DNA from: Methylovirgula sp. 4M-Z18
GTDB lineage: Bacteria; Pseudomonadota; Alphaproteobacteria; Rhizobiales; Beijerinckiaceae
Assembly: GCF_037890675.1 (NCBI RefSeq)
Contig: NZ_CP149574.1
Location: 620,001-684,000, forward strand
Direction of reading: 5' to 3'
DNA length: 64,000 bases
This document shows, in pieces, positions 37,259-48,924 of the stretch; the first letter of the stretch is position 1, and each line of letters begins with the position of its first letter. Below the pieces are notes generated by a model that saw only the letters and a program-made list of their open reading frames with translations, searched no databases and was not told the DNA's origin. The position numbers and the translations under genes were made by a program.

Positions 37259-38434
37259 TCAGATGTCTGAAGCGGTATCGCTGAGTATTTTATTGGCGAT
37301 TTTAAAGGCGCCGTTTGCTGCGGGAACGCCGGCATAAATCGCCGCCTGCAACAGCAGCGCGCGCAATTCTTCCATGCTGACGCCGTTTTTGAGCGCCGGC
37401 TTGATGTGCAGGGCGAATTCTTCTTCTCGCCCGAGTGCGACCATCATGGCGAGCGTCACGAGCGAACGAGTTTTCCGAGGCAATGTCGGATCGCTCCAGA
37501 TATCGTTCCATGCCGTTCGCGTAATGAATTCCTGCCACGGCTTGGTGAACGCGCTGGCCTCGCGAAACGAGCGCTCGACGTGCTCGTCGCCGAGAACAGA
37601 CTTGCGCGTGGCGAGCCCTACCGCAAAGCGCTGGTCGTCCGGCTCCTGAATTTGTTGGTGTCGCTCGAGAAAGCTTAAAAGGTGCCGGTTGAGCGCCGCG
37701 GGCTGCTCGAGGGCGAGAAGATGCGCCGCCGGCGAAAGGACGATCAATTCGGCGCCCGCAATGCGTCGTTGAATGTCGACCATCATCTCAACGGGTGTGG
37801 CCTGATCGTCGGCGCCAGCGACGATGAGCGTGGGCGCCGTAATGGCCGATATGCGAGGTCGCAGATCCATCTGGGCGATGACTTGGCACGCGCTGGCATA
37901 TCCGGCCGGGTCGATCTGGCGTAAGTGCGCGAGCACGTCGGTCACAACGTCCACATGATTACGGTGGAAGCCGGGTGTGAACCAACGTTCGATGACCGGT
38001 TTGGCAATGGGCTCCATGCCCTTTTCCAAGACGAGGCGAGCGCGCTCGTCGTAGTTCGCTTGCAGATAGGCGGAGGTCGCCATCAACGTCAGGCTGAGCG
38101 TGCGCTGCGGATAATTGACGGCGAAGACCTGTGCCGTCATGCCGCCGAGAGAAAGGCCGGCGATATGGGCTTGGTCGATTTCAAGTGCGGTGAGGATCTG
38201 CGCCAGATCCTCGGCAAGATCGTCGATCGTGGCTGGTCCTGGGATCGTTTGCGACTGGCCGTGACCGCGGGTGTCGTAGCACAAGACGCGAAATGTCTTG
38301 CTCAGCGCGGGAACCTGCTCCGACCACATTTCAAGGGTCGTACCCATCGAGTTGGAAAAGGCGATCACCGGGGCGCCTTCCGGGCCGGTCAATTCGTAGC
38401 GAAACCGGTTGCCTTTGATTTCGAGGAAGGGCAT
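37259..38434 (-). CDS. pcaL: fused 3-oxoadipate enol-lactonase / 4-carboxymuconolactone decarboxylase
   Basis: A 391-residue fusion of two pca enzymes. Residues 1-255 are the alpha/beta-hydrolase PcaD: nucleophile Ser95 in GLSLGG, acid Asp in GADD (209-210) and His238 in SPAAH. Residues about 267-391 are PcaC, the carboxymuconolactone decarboxylase domain, with the family start KSVLGDEHVERSF and TRSLVTLAMMVALGREEEF. The pair converts 4-carboxymuconolactone to 3-oxoadipate in one chain. The ATG at 38434 is one base after the pcaB stop; an upstream extension inside pcaB is not used. Similar PcaL fusions are known in actinobacteria and some proteobacteria. Confidence 0.93.
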   Translation of the reverse strand: MPFLEIKGNRFRYELTGPEGAPVIAFSNSMGTTLEMWSEQVPALSKTFRVLCYDTRGHGQSQTIPGPATIDDLAEDLAQILTALEIDQAHIAGLSLGGMTAQVFAVNYPQRTLSLTLMATSAYLQANYDERARLVLEKGMEPIAKPVIERWFTPGFHRNHVDVVTDVLAHLRQIDPAGYASACQVIAQMDLRPRISAITAPTLIVAGADDQATPVEMMVDIQRRIAGAELIVLSPAAHLLALEQPAALNRHLLSFLERHQQIQEPDDQRFAVGLATRKSVLGDEHVERSFREASAFTKPWQEFITRTAWNDIWSDPTLPRKTRSLVTLAMMVALGREEEFALHIKPALKNGVSMEELRALLLQAAIYAGVPAANGAFKIANKILSDTASDI

Positions 38435-38435
38435 C

Positions 38436-39812
38436 TCATAACTCCGATTCAGAAATATGCGACAAAGCGGCGGCGATAAGGGCGACGGCACGGTCGGCGA
38501 CCGCGACACCCGCCGTGATGGCCGGCGTCAGATCGAAAGCCGCGCGCCATACCTGTTGCAGCTCCGCGCTCGAAACCTCCGCAATATCGATCCCGACGTC
38601 CTTCAGGTGGCGTCCGCTCGTGCGCGTGATCTGCGCGGCCCGCTCGACGATGGCATGCGCCGCGCCGCGTCCAAGGGCTTGGGCCAAATGTTCGGCAAGA
38701 CTGTCGGAGAAGAGCATGCCGGCCGTCGCGTCGATATTGGCGCGCATCCGCTCGGCATTCACCACAAGCCCCTCGCTCAAATTGCGCGCCTCGTGCAATG
38801 CGCCGGAGGCGAGGGCGAACAGTTGCGGCAGCGCATGCCATTCGCCGTGCCACAGGCCGATCGGCCGCTCGTGGTCCACGGCCATGGCGTTGAGCAGGGT
38901 CGAAACGTGCCCCGGTGCCGCGGCATGCGCGGCGAGAATGATGGTGCAGGACACCGGATTGCGTTTGTGCGGCATGGAGGATGAGCCGCCGCGCCCTTTG
39001 ACGAAGGGTTCCGCCACTTCCCCGACTTCCGTCGAACAGAGCAGGCCGATGTCGCGCGCCATCTTGGCCAGACTGCCGATCAGTTCGGCAAGCCAGAAAC
39101 CCGTTTCGGCAATGCGCGTGCGCACCGCATGCCAGGCGGTGGGAAAGACGTCTAATCCGAGCGCTTCGGCGAAATGCCGCCGAACCTCTTCGGCTTTGTC
39201 ACCCATAGCTGCGAAGGTGCCCACAGGCCCGTCGAGAGACGCGATGGCAATCCGGCGGCGGGTTTCATTCAGTCTCGCAGCGACATCGGTGATCCCCGAC
39301 GCCCAAACACCGACCTTCGCGCCGAATGTGATGGGGCTGGCGTGCTGTCCGTACGTGCGCCCGACGCAGGGTGTTGCGCGATGGGCTTCGGTCAGATGAA
39401 GCAATCCGCGCAAACATCCCTGCAGATCGCTTCGCAATTCATCGAGGCCCTTCGTCGCGCGCAGGACCAGGGCGGTGTCGACGATATCTTGCGTGGTCGA
39501 TCCTTGATGGAAAAAAGGTTCGAGTTCGGTCGGCAGGCGGGCCTGTACGGCTTTCACAAAAGGGATGACCGGCACACCGGCCAGCGCCGTCTGCGCGCCG
39601 AGTTCGACAAGATCGAAATCGTTTGACTTGAGTTGCCGCAGGCGATCGGCCAGCGCTGGCGGAGCCAATCCGATTGCGGCTTGAGCGGTTGCGAGCGCCG
39701 TCTCCGCCTCGAGCATCGTCGCGATTTGCGCTTCGTCGGAAAAGATCGCGCGCATCCGTGCGGTCGCGAACAGCGGCCCGGTCAATGCGGTATCGACAGA
39801 TGCGAAAGTCAC
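38436..39812 (-). CDS. pcaB: 3-carboxy-cis,cis-muconate cycloisomerase
   Basis: A 458-residue member of the fumarase/aspartase superfamily. The superfamily signature GRGGSSSMPHKRNP is present (about residues 271-284), the region FHQGSTTQDIVDTALVL carries the second active-site block and VGRTYGQHASPITFG the third. Start is GTG at 39812 with gaggagga upstream. It lactonises beta-carboxymuconate, the ring-opened product of PcaGH. The C-terminal extension of about 100 residues is normal for PcaB. It precedes pcaL with one base between. Confidence 0.94.
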   Translation of the reverse strand: MTFASVDTALTGPLFATARMRAIFSDEAQIATMLEAETALATAQAAIGLAPPALADRLRQLKSNDFDLVELGAQTALAGVPVIPFVKAVQARLPTELEPFFHQGSTTQDIVDTALVLRATKGLDELRSDLQGCLRGLLHLTEAHRATPCVGRTYGQHASPITFGAKVGVWASGITDVAARLNETRRRIAIASLDGPVGTFAAMGDKAEEVRRHFAEALGLDVFPTAWHAVRTRIAETGFWLAELIGSLAKMARDIGLLCSTEVGEVAEPFVKGRGGSSSMPHKRNPVSCTIILAAHAAAPGHVSTLLNAMAVDHERPIGLWHGEWHALPQLFALASGALHEARNLSEGLVVNAERMRANIDATAGMLFSDSLAEHLAQALGRGAAHAIVERAAQITRTSGRHLKDVGIDIAEVSSAELQQVWRAAFDLTPAITAGVAVADRAVALIAAALSHISESEL

Positions 39813-39853
39813 TCGTTCTCCTCCTCAACCGTTCGCCCGGGAAGCGCCGCGCA

Positions 39854-41203
39854 TCAATGGGACATCAGCACATCGGATCCGGCGCCGGCCGGCGCCTCGG
39901 GGTGGGCAAAATATTTGACGATCAGAGCGATTGTCGCGATGACCCCCGCAATGGCGACGATCGCGAAAATGCCGCTGAAATCGACCTGACGGCGGGTCAG
40001 TTCGGCGACCAGAAAAGAGCCCGCGATCCCGCCGAAACGACCGACGCCCAGCATGAAGGCGACACCGGTCGCTCGGCCCGCGGTGGGATAGAATTGCGCG
40101 GCGAGCGCCGGCAGCGACGATTGCGCCGTATTCATCAGGGCGCCGCCAAGGAACACGATGAAGGCGAGCAGTCCCGAACTGCCGGCGGCTTGTCCGATGG
40201 CATAGACTGCTGCTGCGGTGAGCAGGTAAAACACCGCGAGGACCTTGTTGGCGTTGTAATGATCCATCAACCAGCCGGAGGCGATCGCCCCAATGCCGCC
40301 GAGCGGGAAAAGCGCTGCGATGAGGGTTGCCGTCCGCGGGTCGAGCCCTGCGTCCTTGAGCAAAACGGGCATCCAGTTGATGAGCGCGTAGAAGATCACC
40401 AGACCCATGAAATAGGCGATCCACAGCATCAGCGAGCCGACCAGATACGGCTTGGAAACGATCAGCGCGGGACCGGCCTTGGCGACACGGCCCGGCTCGT
40501 CCAAAAAGAATGCCTTTGCCCGAGCGCCGGCCGGCGCGAAGCGCCGTAAAATGGCCGTGATCTTGTCTGGGTCACCCTCGCGGGCGACAAGATAGCGGAT
40601 CGATTCCGGCATTTTCCAAATCAGGATGAGACACAGCAGGAAAGGTGCCGTGCCGCCGAGCAGCAAGACCGAGCGCCAGCCCCATTGCGGAATCATCCAA
40701 GCTGCCACAAAGCCGCCGAGCGACGCTCCGAGCGGAAAGCCGCAGAACATCGCATTGGTAATGAGGGCGCGGAGCCGATCGGGGCAATATTCGCTCATCA
40801 TTGTCACGGCATTGGGCATGGCGGCGCCGAGCCCGACACCGGTGACGAAGCGCCAGATGGTCAGCGCATTCACGTCGCCCGCGCGGGCCGAGGCGAAGGA
40901 GGCGAGGGCGAAGATCAACACCGCGCCAATCATGATGCGTTTGCGTCCGAAGCTGTCGGCCAAAGGCCCCGCTGCGAGCGCACCGAAGGCGAGGCCGAAC
41001 AAGGCAGCGCTCAGGACGGGCGCAAGGTCAGGCCGGGCAATCCCCCATTCGCTGACAAGCGCTGGCGCCACATAGCCGATGGCCGACGTGTCAAATCCGT
41101 CCAGCAGAACAATAAAAAAGCACATCCCGAAGACCAGCCAGTGAAATGCCGTGAACCGGCTTTCATTGAGTATGGTGCGGATGTTTATGGCATCTGCGGT
41201 CAT
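39854..41203 (-). CDS. pcaK: aromatic acid:H+ symporter (AAHS family), PcaK-like
   Basis: A 449-residue MFS transporter with twelve helices. The AAHS hallmarks are the aspartate in helix 1 (VLLDGFDTSAIGYVAPAL) and the loop 2-3 motif GPLADSFGRKRIMIGA. It is a proton symporter for 4-hydroxybenzoate or protocatechuate. The ATG at 41203 has a near-perfect ribosome site (ggggaggag); the longer frame is rejected. It lies between pobA and pcaB, the usual pca context. Confidence 0.92.
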   Translation of the reverse strand: MTADAINIRTILNESRFTAFHWLVFGMCFFIVLLDGFDTSAIGYVAPALVSEWGIARPDLAPVLSAALFGLAFGALAAGPLADSFGRKRIMIGAVLIFALASFASARAGDVNALTIWRFVTGVGLGAAMPNAVTMMSEYCPDRLRALITNAMFCGFPLGASLGGFVAAWMIPQWGWRSVLLLGGTAPFLLCLILIWKMPESIRYLVAREGDPDKITAILRRFAPAGARAKAFFLDEPGRVAKAGPALIVSKPYLVGSLMLWIAYFMGLVIFYALINWMPVLLKDAGLDPRTATLIAALFPLGGIGAIASGWLMDHYNANKVLAVFYLLTAAAVYAIGQAAGSSGLLAFIVFLGGALMNTAQSSLPALAAQFYPTAGRATGVAFMLGVGRFGGIAGSFLVAELTRRQVDFSGIFAIVAIAGVIATIALIVKYFAHPEAPAGAGSDVLMSH

Positions 41204-41243
41204 AAATACTCCTCCCCGGGCTGCATTCTGACGACGCAGGTTC

Positions 41244-42485
<1,242 letters not shown>

Positions 42486-43106
42486 CTACATGTCGAAGAA
42501 TACCGTTTCGTCCTCGCCCTGAAGGCGGATATCGAAGCGGTAAACCACTTGTGCGTCGCGCTCTTCGCGCGCTGCGATCAATGTCTTGCGACGCTCAGCG
42601 TGTTCGATGAGTTTGAGAACAGGATCGGCAGCGTTGCGCTCGGACTCGTCGGAAAAATAGGCGCGGGTGTGAAGGCCGATGTTGATGCCGCGGGCGACGA
42701 TCCAGATGTTGATATGCGGTGCCATCAATCGGCTGCTGCGGCCCATGACGGATCCCGGCTTGACCGTTTCGAAGCGATAAAGGCCGGTGGCGAAATCGGT
42801 TCCCACGCGTCCCCAGCCGCGGAAGGCGCCGGCCGCGAATCCATCCTGCGGCGGTTGAACATAGTTGCCCTCGGCATCGGCCTGCCAGATTTCCAGCAGG
42901 GCGTCATAGACCGGGGCGCCCTGGCCATCGATGACTCGGCCTTCGAGGACGATTTTTTCGCCTTTGGCGTCCGGAGTTGCCAGGATGTTGGAGAAGTTCT
43001 TCTCGAAAATGTCGAAGCCCGCCTGGTGCGGCACCAGGCCGATATGGACATAGGGACCTGCGGTCTGCGAGACGGTTTCTTTGAGATAGGGAAGCAGCGT
43101 CATCAT
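42486..43106 (-). CDS. pcaG: protocatechuate 3,4-dioxygenase alpha subunit
   Basis: A 206-residue alpha subunit of the intradiol dioxygenase. It starts MMTLLPYLKETVSQTAGPYVH and contains the core DALLEIWQADAEGNY and HINIWIVARGINIGLHTR. It lacks iron ligands of its own, as usual, and builds the active-site wall with PcaH. Three bases follow the pcaH stop. The enzyme opens protocatechuate between its hydroxyls. Confidence 0.95.
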   Translation of the reverse strand: MMTLLPYLKETVSQTAGPYVHIGLVPHQAGFDIFEKNFSNILATPDAKGEKIVLEGRVIDGQGAPVYDALLEIWQADAEGNYVQPPQDGFAAGAFRGWGRVGTDFATGLYRFETVKPGSVMGRSSRLMAPHINIWIVARGINIGLHTRAYFSDESERNAADPVLKLIEHAERRKTLIAAREERDAQVVYRFDIRLQGEDETVFFDM

Positions 43107-43109
43107 CGG

Positions 43110-44878
<1,769 letters not shown>

Positions 44879-44999
44879 CAATATATCAGTTTTATATCTG
44901 AATGGGCATGCACAAATAACAAATTACCATTTTTAATATCATTTAGATGATGGATAATCGAAGAAGCCAAGCAAACGAAAATGGCCAAGGGAGGATCTG
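44879..44999 (+). promoter_or_regulatory. promoter region of the BKACE/quinate genes
   Basis: 121 bases, strongly A+T-rich, between pcaQ and the BKACE gene. A dyad TCAG-N8-CTGA lies at 44886-44901. The next gene has the excellent ribosome site gggagga. Suggests a promoter of its own for the downstream group. Confidence 0.45.
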
Positions 45000-45824
45000 A
45001 TGAAACCCATTGTTATTGCCGTTGCAATCACCGGTTCCGTGCCGCGCAAAAAAGACAATCCGGCCGTTCCGATCACCCCGCCGGAGCAAATCGAATCCAC
45101 GCATCAGGCCTTCGAAGCCGGGGCAACGCTCGTGCATATTCACGTGCGCAACGACGATGAGAGTTCGTCCTCCGATCCAGAGCGTTTTGCGCAGGTCCAA
45201 GAGGGCGTGCGCAAACATTGCCCCGGCATGATCGTTCAATTTTCGACGGGCGGGCGGGGCCGCGATCCGTCGCAGCGCGGAAGCGCCCTTTACTTGAAGC
45301 CGGACATGGCGTCGCTCTCCACGGGATCGGTGAATTTCCCGACCATCGTGTATGAGAATTCCACCGCTTTCGTGGCCGATCTCGCCAAGCAGATGCATGA
45401 GCGGTCCATCCGCCCCGAAATCGAGATTTTCGATCTGTCGCATATTCACGGCGCGCGGCGGCTGATCGAACAAGGCTTCCTGGATGAGCGTCCGCATGTG
45501 CAATTCGTGCTCGGCGTGAAAAACGCCATGCCGGCGGAAGAGCCATTGCTCGACATCATGTATAACGAATTGCAGCGGGTGATCCCGCATGCCACGTGGA
45601 CGGCGGCAGGCATCGGCGTCTACCAGAATGTCGTGATGGATTGGGCGTTGGCGCGCGGGGCGCAATCTATCCGCACGGGTCTCGAAGACAATATCCGGGT
45701 CGATAAAACGCGCCTGGCGGCCAGCAATGCGGAATTGGTCCAGATTGCGGTCGCACGCTGCGCCACCCATGGCCGGCGCCCTGCGACGCCAAGCGAAGCG
45801 CGCGAAATTCTCGGGTTGGCATGA
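45000..45824 (+). CDS. beta-keto acid cleavage enzyme (BKACE / DUF849 family)
   Basis: A 274-residue TIM-barrel metalloenzyme. BKACE enzymes condense a beta-keto acid with acetyl-CoA to yield acetoacetate and a new acyl-CoA. The zinc ligands are visible: His46 and His48 (LVHIHVRND), and Glu229 in RTGLEDN, plus the conserved IAVAITGS start and FSTGGRG. Its place between pcaQ and the quinate genes, with no pcaIJ or pcaF in the window, suggests 3-oxoadipate as substrate, giving acetoacetate and succinyl-CoA. BKACE members active on beta-ketoadipate have been reported as far as I recall. Ligand specificity must be tested. Confidence 0.85.
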   Translation: MKPIVIAVAITGSVPRKKDNPAVPITPPEQIESTHQAFEAGATLVHIHVRNDDESSSSDPERFAQVQEGVRKHCPGMIVQFSTGGRGRDPSQRGSALYLKPDMASLSTGSVNFPTIVYENSTAFVADLAKQMHERSIRPEIEIFDLSHIHGARRLIEQGFLDERPHVQFVLGVKNAMPAEEPLLDIMYNELQRVIPHATWTAAGIGVYQNVVMDWALARGAQSIRTGLEDNIRVDKTRLAASNAELVQIAVARCATHGRRPATPSEAREILGLA

Positions 45825-45879
45825 CGGAGTAGATAGGCTGCCTTTTACCGGCCGGCCTAGTGAAGGATTGGGGAAACGT

Positions 45880-46722
45880 ATGACTCAAGACATCGATGGC
45901 AACACGAGCTTAATCGCGCATATCGGTTATCCGACCGGATCGTTTAAAGCGCCGATGATCTACAATCCTTATTTCGAGCACATCAAGCAGAACGCCGTGG
46001 TCGTGCCGATGGGCGTGAAGCCGGAAGATTTCGAGGTCTCGTTCCCGGCGATTTTTCGCTTCTCGAATATTCACGGCGCATTGATCACGATGCCGCACAA
46101 GGTTCACGTCCTGTCATTCCTCGATGAAATCTCGACCACGGCAAAGGTGGCGGGGGCTTGCAACGCGGTGCGTAAAGATCCGAGCGGGCGCCTCGTCGGC
46201 GATATGTTCGACGGCGAAGGCTTCACCCGCGGCCTGTCGCGGAAAGGCGTCACATTGGCGGGCGCCAGCGCGCTCGTGATCGGCTCCGGCGGTGTCGGTT
46301 CGGCGATTGCCGCCTCCTTGGCGGCGGCACGCGTCGCGCGGCTCGGTCTTTATGACGTCAATGCCGCTTCCGCACAGGGGCTCGGCGAGCGGTTGCATCG
46401 GCACTACCCGCAACTCGAACTCGACGTGCAGACGAACGATCCGGCGGGCTATGACGTTTTGGTCAATGCGACGCCGCTCGGCATGAAGCCAGGCGATCCG
46501 ATGCCCGTCGATATGGTGCGGCTGTCACCCCACACGTTTGTCGGCGAGGTGGTGATGAAGCAGGAAATGACGCCGTTCCTCGCCCAAGCTGTCGCGCGCG
46601 GCTGCAAAGTGCAGGTCGGTATCGACATGCTGTTCGAACAAATTCCGGCCTATCTCGAATTTTTCGGCTTCCCGACGACGACGGCGGAAGTCCTGCGTGA
46701 CCTCGCGCACATCCATTATTGA
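45880..46722 (+). CDS. shikimate dehydrogenase family protein (AroE/QuiB-like)
   Basis: A 280-residue two-domain NAD(P) enzyme. The substrate domain has HIGYPTGSFKAPMIYNPYF and the catalytic Lys in LITMPHK; the Rossmann domain has the loop VIGSGGVGSAIAASLA and VLVNATPLGM, ending DMLFEQIPAYLEFFG. ATG 45880 has ggggaaa upstream. It interconverts shikimate (or quinate) and the 3-dehydro compounds. Lying next to a dehydroshikimate dehydratase rather than other aro genes points to a catabolic quinate/shikimate role. Catalytic direction and cofactor are not decided by sequence. Confidence 0.9.
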   Translation: MTQDIDGNTSLIAHIGYPTGSFKAPMIYNPYFEHIKQNAVVVPMGVKPEDFEVSFPAIFRFSNIHGALITMPHKVHVLSFLDEISTTAKVAGACNAVRKDPSGRLVGDMFDGEGFTRGLSRKGVTLAGASALVIGSGGVGSAIAASLAAARVARLGLYDVNAASAQGLGERLHRHYPQLELDVQTNDPAGYDVLVNATPLGMKPGDPMPVDMVRLSPHTFVGEVVMKQEMTPFLAQAVARGCKVQVGIDMLFEQIPAYLEFFGFPTTTAEVLRDLAHIHY

Positions 46723-46830
46723 GCGCGTTTGAGGCTCCGGTATATAAACGATCAAATCTTCGCCGCGCTCCATGCGGGCTGCTATAAAAACAGTTGAAAC
46801 TGCTGCCGTCACAAAAAGGGGAAGAAGATT

Positions 46831-48759
46831 ATGCGCCGCTCCATCGCCACGGTCTCTCTCAGCGGCACTCTCCCGGATAAGCTGGAGGCGATTGCCGCTG
46901 CGCATTTCGACGGGGTGGAAATCTTCGAGAACGACTTATTGTTCTACAACGGCGCGCCGCGCGCGGTTGCTCGGCAGGCGGCGGACATGGGCCTGACGAT
47001 CGATCTGTTCCAGCCCTTTCGCGATTTCGAAGGCGTCTCGGATGCGGATCACAAGCGCAATCTCGACCGCGCAGAGCGCAAGTTCGACCTCATGGGAATT
47101 CTCGGGGCACCCCTGATGCTGGTGTGCTCGCATGTTGGGCCGAACACGGCGGACGATGACGAGCGCGCCGCGGCGCAATTGTACGAACTCGCCGAACGGG
47201 CGGCGAAGCGCAATTTGCGGATCGGCTTCGAGGCGCTTTCATGGGGTGCGCATATTCGAACCTACGATCGCGCCTATCGAATCGTGCAAATGGCCGATCA
47301 TCCGCATCTCGGCATTATCCTCGACAGCTTTCATACGCTCGCCTTGCCCGACGATTGGTCGGGTATCCGCGATCTGCGCGGCGACAAGATCTTCTTCGTG
47401 CAACTCGCCGATGCGCCGCGTCTCGGGATGAGCGCGCTGACGCTGTCGCGCCATTACCGCAATCTACCTGGGCAGGGGGATCTGGATGTGGCCGGATTCC
47501 TGCGGGCGACGTTGGATGCGGGATATGTCGGCACGATCTCGTTGGAGATTTTCAACGACGATTTGCGCGCCGCGCCGCCGCGCCAGACGGCCGAGGACGC
47601 GATGCGGTCGCTTCGCTGGCTCGAAGAGCGGGTCCGATATAGTTACGAGCCCGGTTCGGCGCCGCATCTACCGCCGGGGCGACCACATCGCCGCCGCGTC
47701 GAGCTTTTCGATCCGCCGGCGCCGCCGAACCTGACGGGCATTGCCTTTGTCGAATTCGCAGTCGACGCCGAGAGCAGCGGCCGGCTCGCGAGCTTACTCG
47801 AGAAACTCGGCTTCGTCTGTGCCGGCAAACATCGCAGCAAGGCCGTCAGCCTCTATCTACAGGGTGACATCTGCCTCATTCTCAACGCCACGCAGAATTC
47901 CTTCGCCCATGCCTATTATCTGATGCACGGCGTCTCGGTATGCGCATTGGCATTTACGGCCGATGACACTTTGGCGGCGCTCGGCCGTGCAGAAGCCTTC
48001 ATGTGCCGGCGCTTCGACGGTCGCATCGGTCCGCACGAACACGTGTTCCCCGCCCTGATCACGGATGACGGCGATCTCATTTATTTCGTTCCCGAGGGCG
48101 AGAGCCACCTTGCGGCCCTGCAATCGGATTTCGAGTTGAACGCGACGGCCCATGTGTCGAACATGCTTCGTCGCGTCGATCATATTGCCGAAGCCTTGCC
48201 GGAAGGTCAGCTCGATTCGCGGGTTTTGTTCTTTCGTGCGGCGCTCGGATTGGAGCCGGAGAGTGCGGTCATCTTGGCCGATCCGCACGGGCTCGTGCGC
48301 AGCAAGGCCGTCTCCAACGCGGAGCGTACCGTACGCATTCCGCTCAATATCTCGCAAAAGAAAAGCACGGGCACGGCGCGCTCGGTGCAGAGTTATTCCG
48401 GTGCTGGCGTCCATCACATCGCATTCGCGACGGACGATATTTTTGCGACGGCGAAGGAGCTGCGTGCCAATGCGGTGCCGCTTCTTGCGATCCCACGGAA
48501 CTATTACGACGATTTGATCGCGCGTTACGGTTTGGCGGAAGATTTTGTCGACGCGCTGCACGAGTTTGGCATTCTGTACGACCGCGACGGCGAAGGGGAG
48601 TTCTTGCAACTCTTCACGACGCCATTCGACGAGCGATTCTTCTTTGAGATCGTGCAGCGTAAGGGGGCTTATGATTTCTATGGGGCCGGCAATGCGTCGG
48701 TGCGCATGGCGGCTCAAGCGCAAACGAGGTCTCCGGGCGCGACGCAACTCATGTGGTAG
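46831..48759 (+). CDS. quiC: 3-dehydroshikimate dehydratase, QuiC1-type (isomerase-like plus HPPD-like fusion)
   Basis: A 642-residue two-domain protein. Residues 1-280 are a sugar-phosphate-isomerase-like TIM barrel with the metal set Glu134 (GFEALSWG), Asp165 (LDSFH), Gln191 (VQLADAP) and Glu239 (SLEIF), the ligand pattern I recall for Pseudomonas QuiC1. Residues about 300-620 are a 4-hydroxyphenylpyruvate-dioxygenase-like half with RVDHI, GVHHIAFATDDI and FFFEIVQRKG as its possible metal triad. The enzyme dehydrates 3-dehydroshikimate to protocatechuate, feeding PcaGH. It starts with ggggaaga upstream and ends with an HPPD-like tail rich in Arg and Gln. Function of the second half is unclear. 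Confidence 0.92.
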   Translation: MRRSIATVSLSGTLPDKLEAIAAAHFDGVEIFENDLLFYNGAPRAVARQAADMGLTIDLFQPFRDFEGVSDADHKRNLDRAERKFDLMGILGAPLMLVCSHVGPNTADDDERAAAQLYELAERAAKRNLRIGFEALSWGAHIRTYDRAYRIVQMADHPHLGIILDSFHTLALPDDWSGIRDLRGDKIFFVQLADAPRLGMSALTLSRHYRNLPGQGDLDVAGFLRATLDAGYVGTISLEIFNDDLRAAPPRQTAEDAMRSLRWLEERVRYSYEPGSAPHLPPGRPHRRRVELFDPPAPPNLTGIAFVEFAVDAESSGRLASLLEKLGFVCAGKHRSKAVSLYLQGDICLILNATQNSFAHAYYLMHGVSVCALAFTADDTLAALGRAEAFMCRRFDGRIGPHEHVFPALITDDGDLIYFVPEGESHLAALQSDFELNATAHVSNMLRRVDHIAEALPEGQLDSRVLFFRAALGLEPESAVILADPHGLVRSKAVSNAERTVRIPLNISQKKSTGTARSVQSYSGAGVHHIAFATDDIFATAKELRANAVPLLAIPRNYYDDLIARYGLAEDFVDALHEFGILYDRDGEGEFLQLFTTPFDERFFFEIVQRKGAYDFYGAGNASVRMAAQAQTRSPGATQLMW

Positions 48760-48783
48760 ATGCAGATCGGCCGCAGCGACGTC

Positions 48784-48803
48784 ATCCCGGCTTGACCCGG
48801 GAT
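48784..48803. repeat. short palindromic element between convergent genes
   Basis: ATCCCGG (48784-48790) and CCGGGAT (48797-48803) around CTTGAC. Sequence of this type (gtcatcccggcttgacccgggat) is a familiar interspersed palindrome in alphaproteobacterial genomes. It may also end transcription of quiC or of the citrate-lyase-like gene, which converge here. Copy number elsewhere cannot be checked in this window. Confidence 0.5.
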
Positions 48804-48924
48804 CCAGGGCCACACGCGAGCGATTGCGAGAGAGGCCTGCAGCGCGTCACTACGCATGACCGATGTGGCGACCGCTCGGCGCGCCTCTAATCCGACATCG
48901 AGCGATCGCGACTTGGCCCGCCGT

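Noticed and set aside
48784-48803. Palindrome considered as a mobile element end
   Set aside because: No transposase, target duplication or second end nearby; better seen as a small interspersed palindrome.
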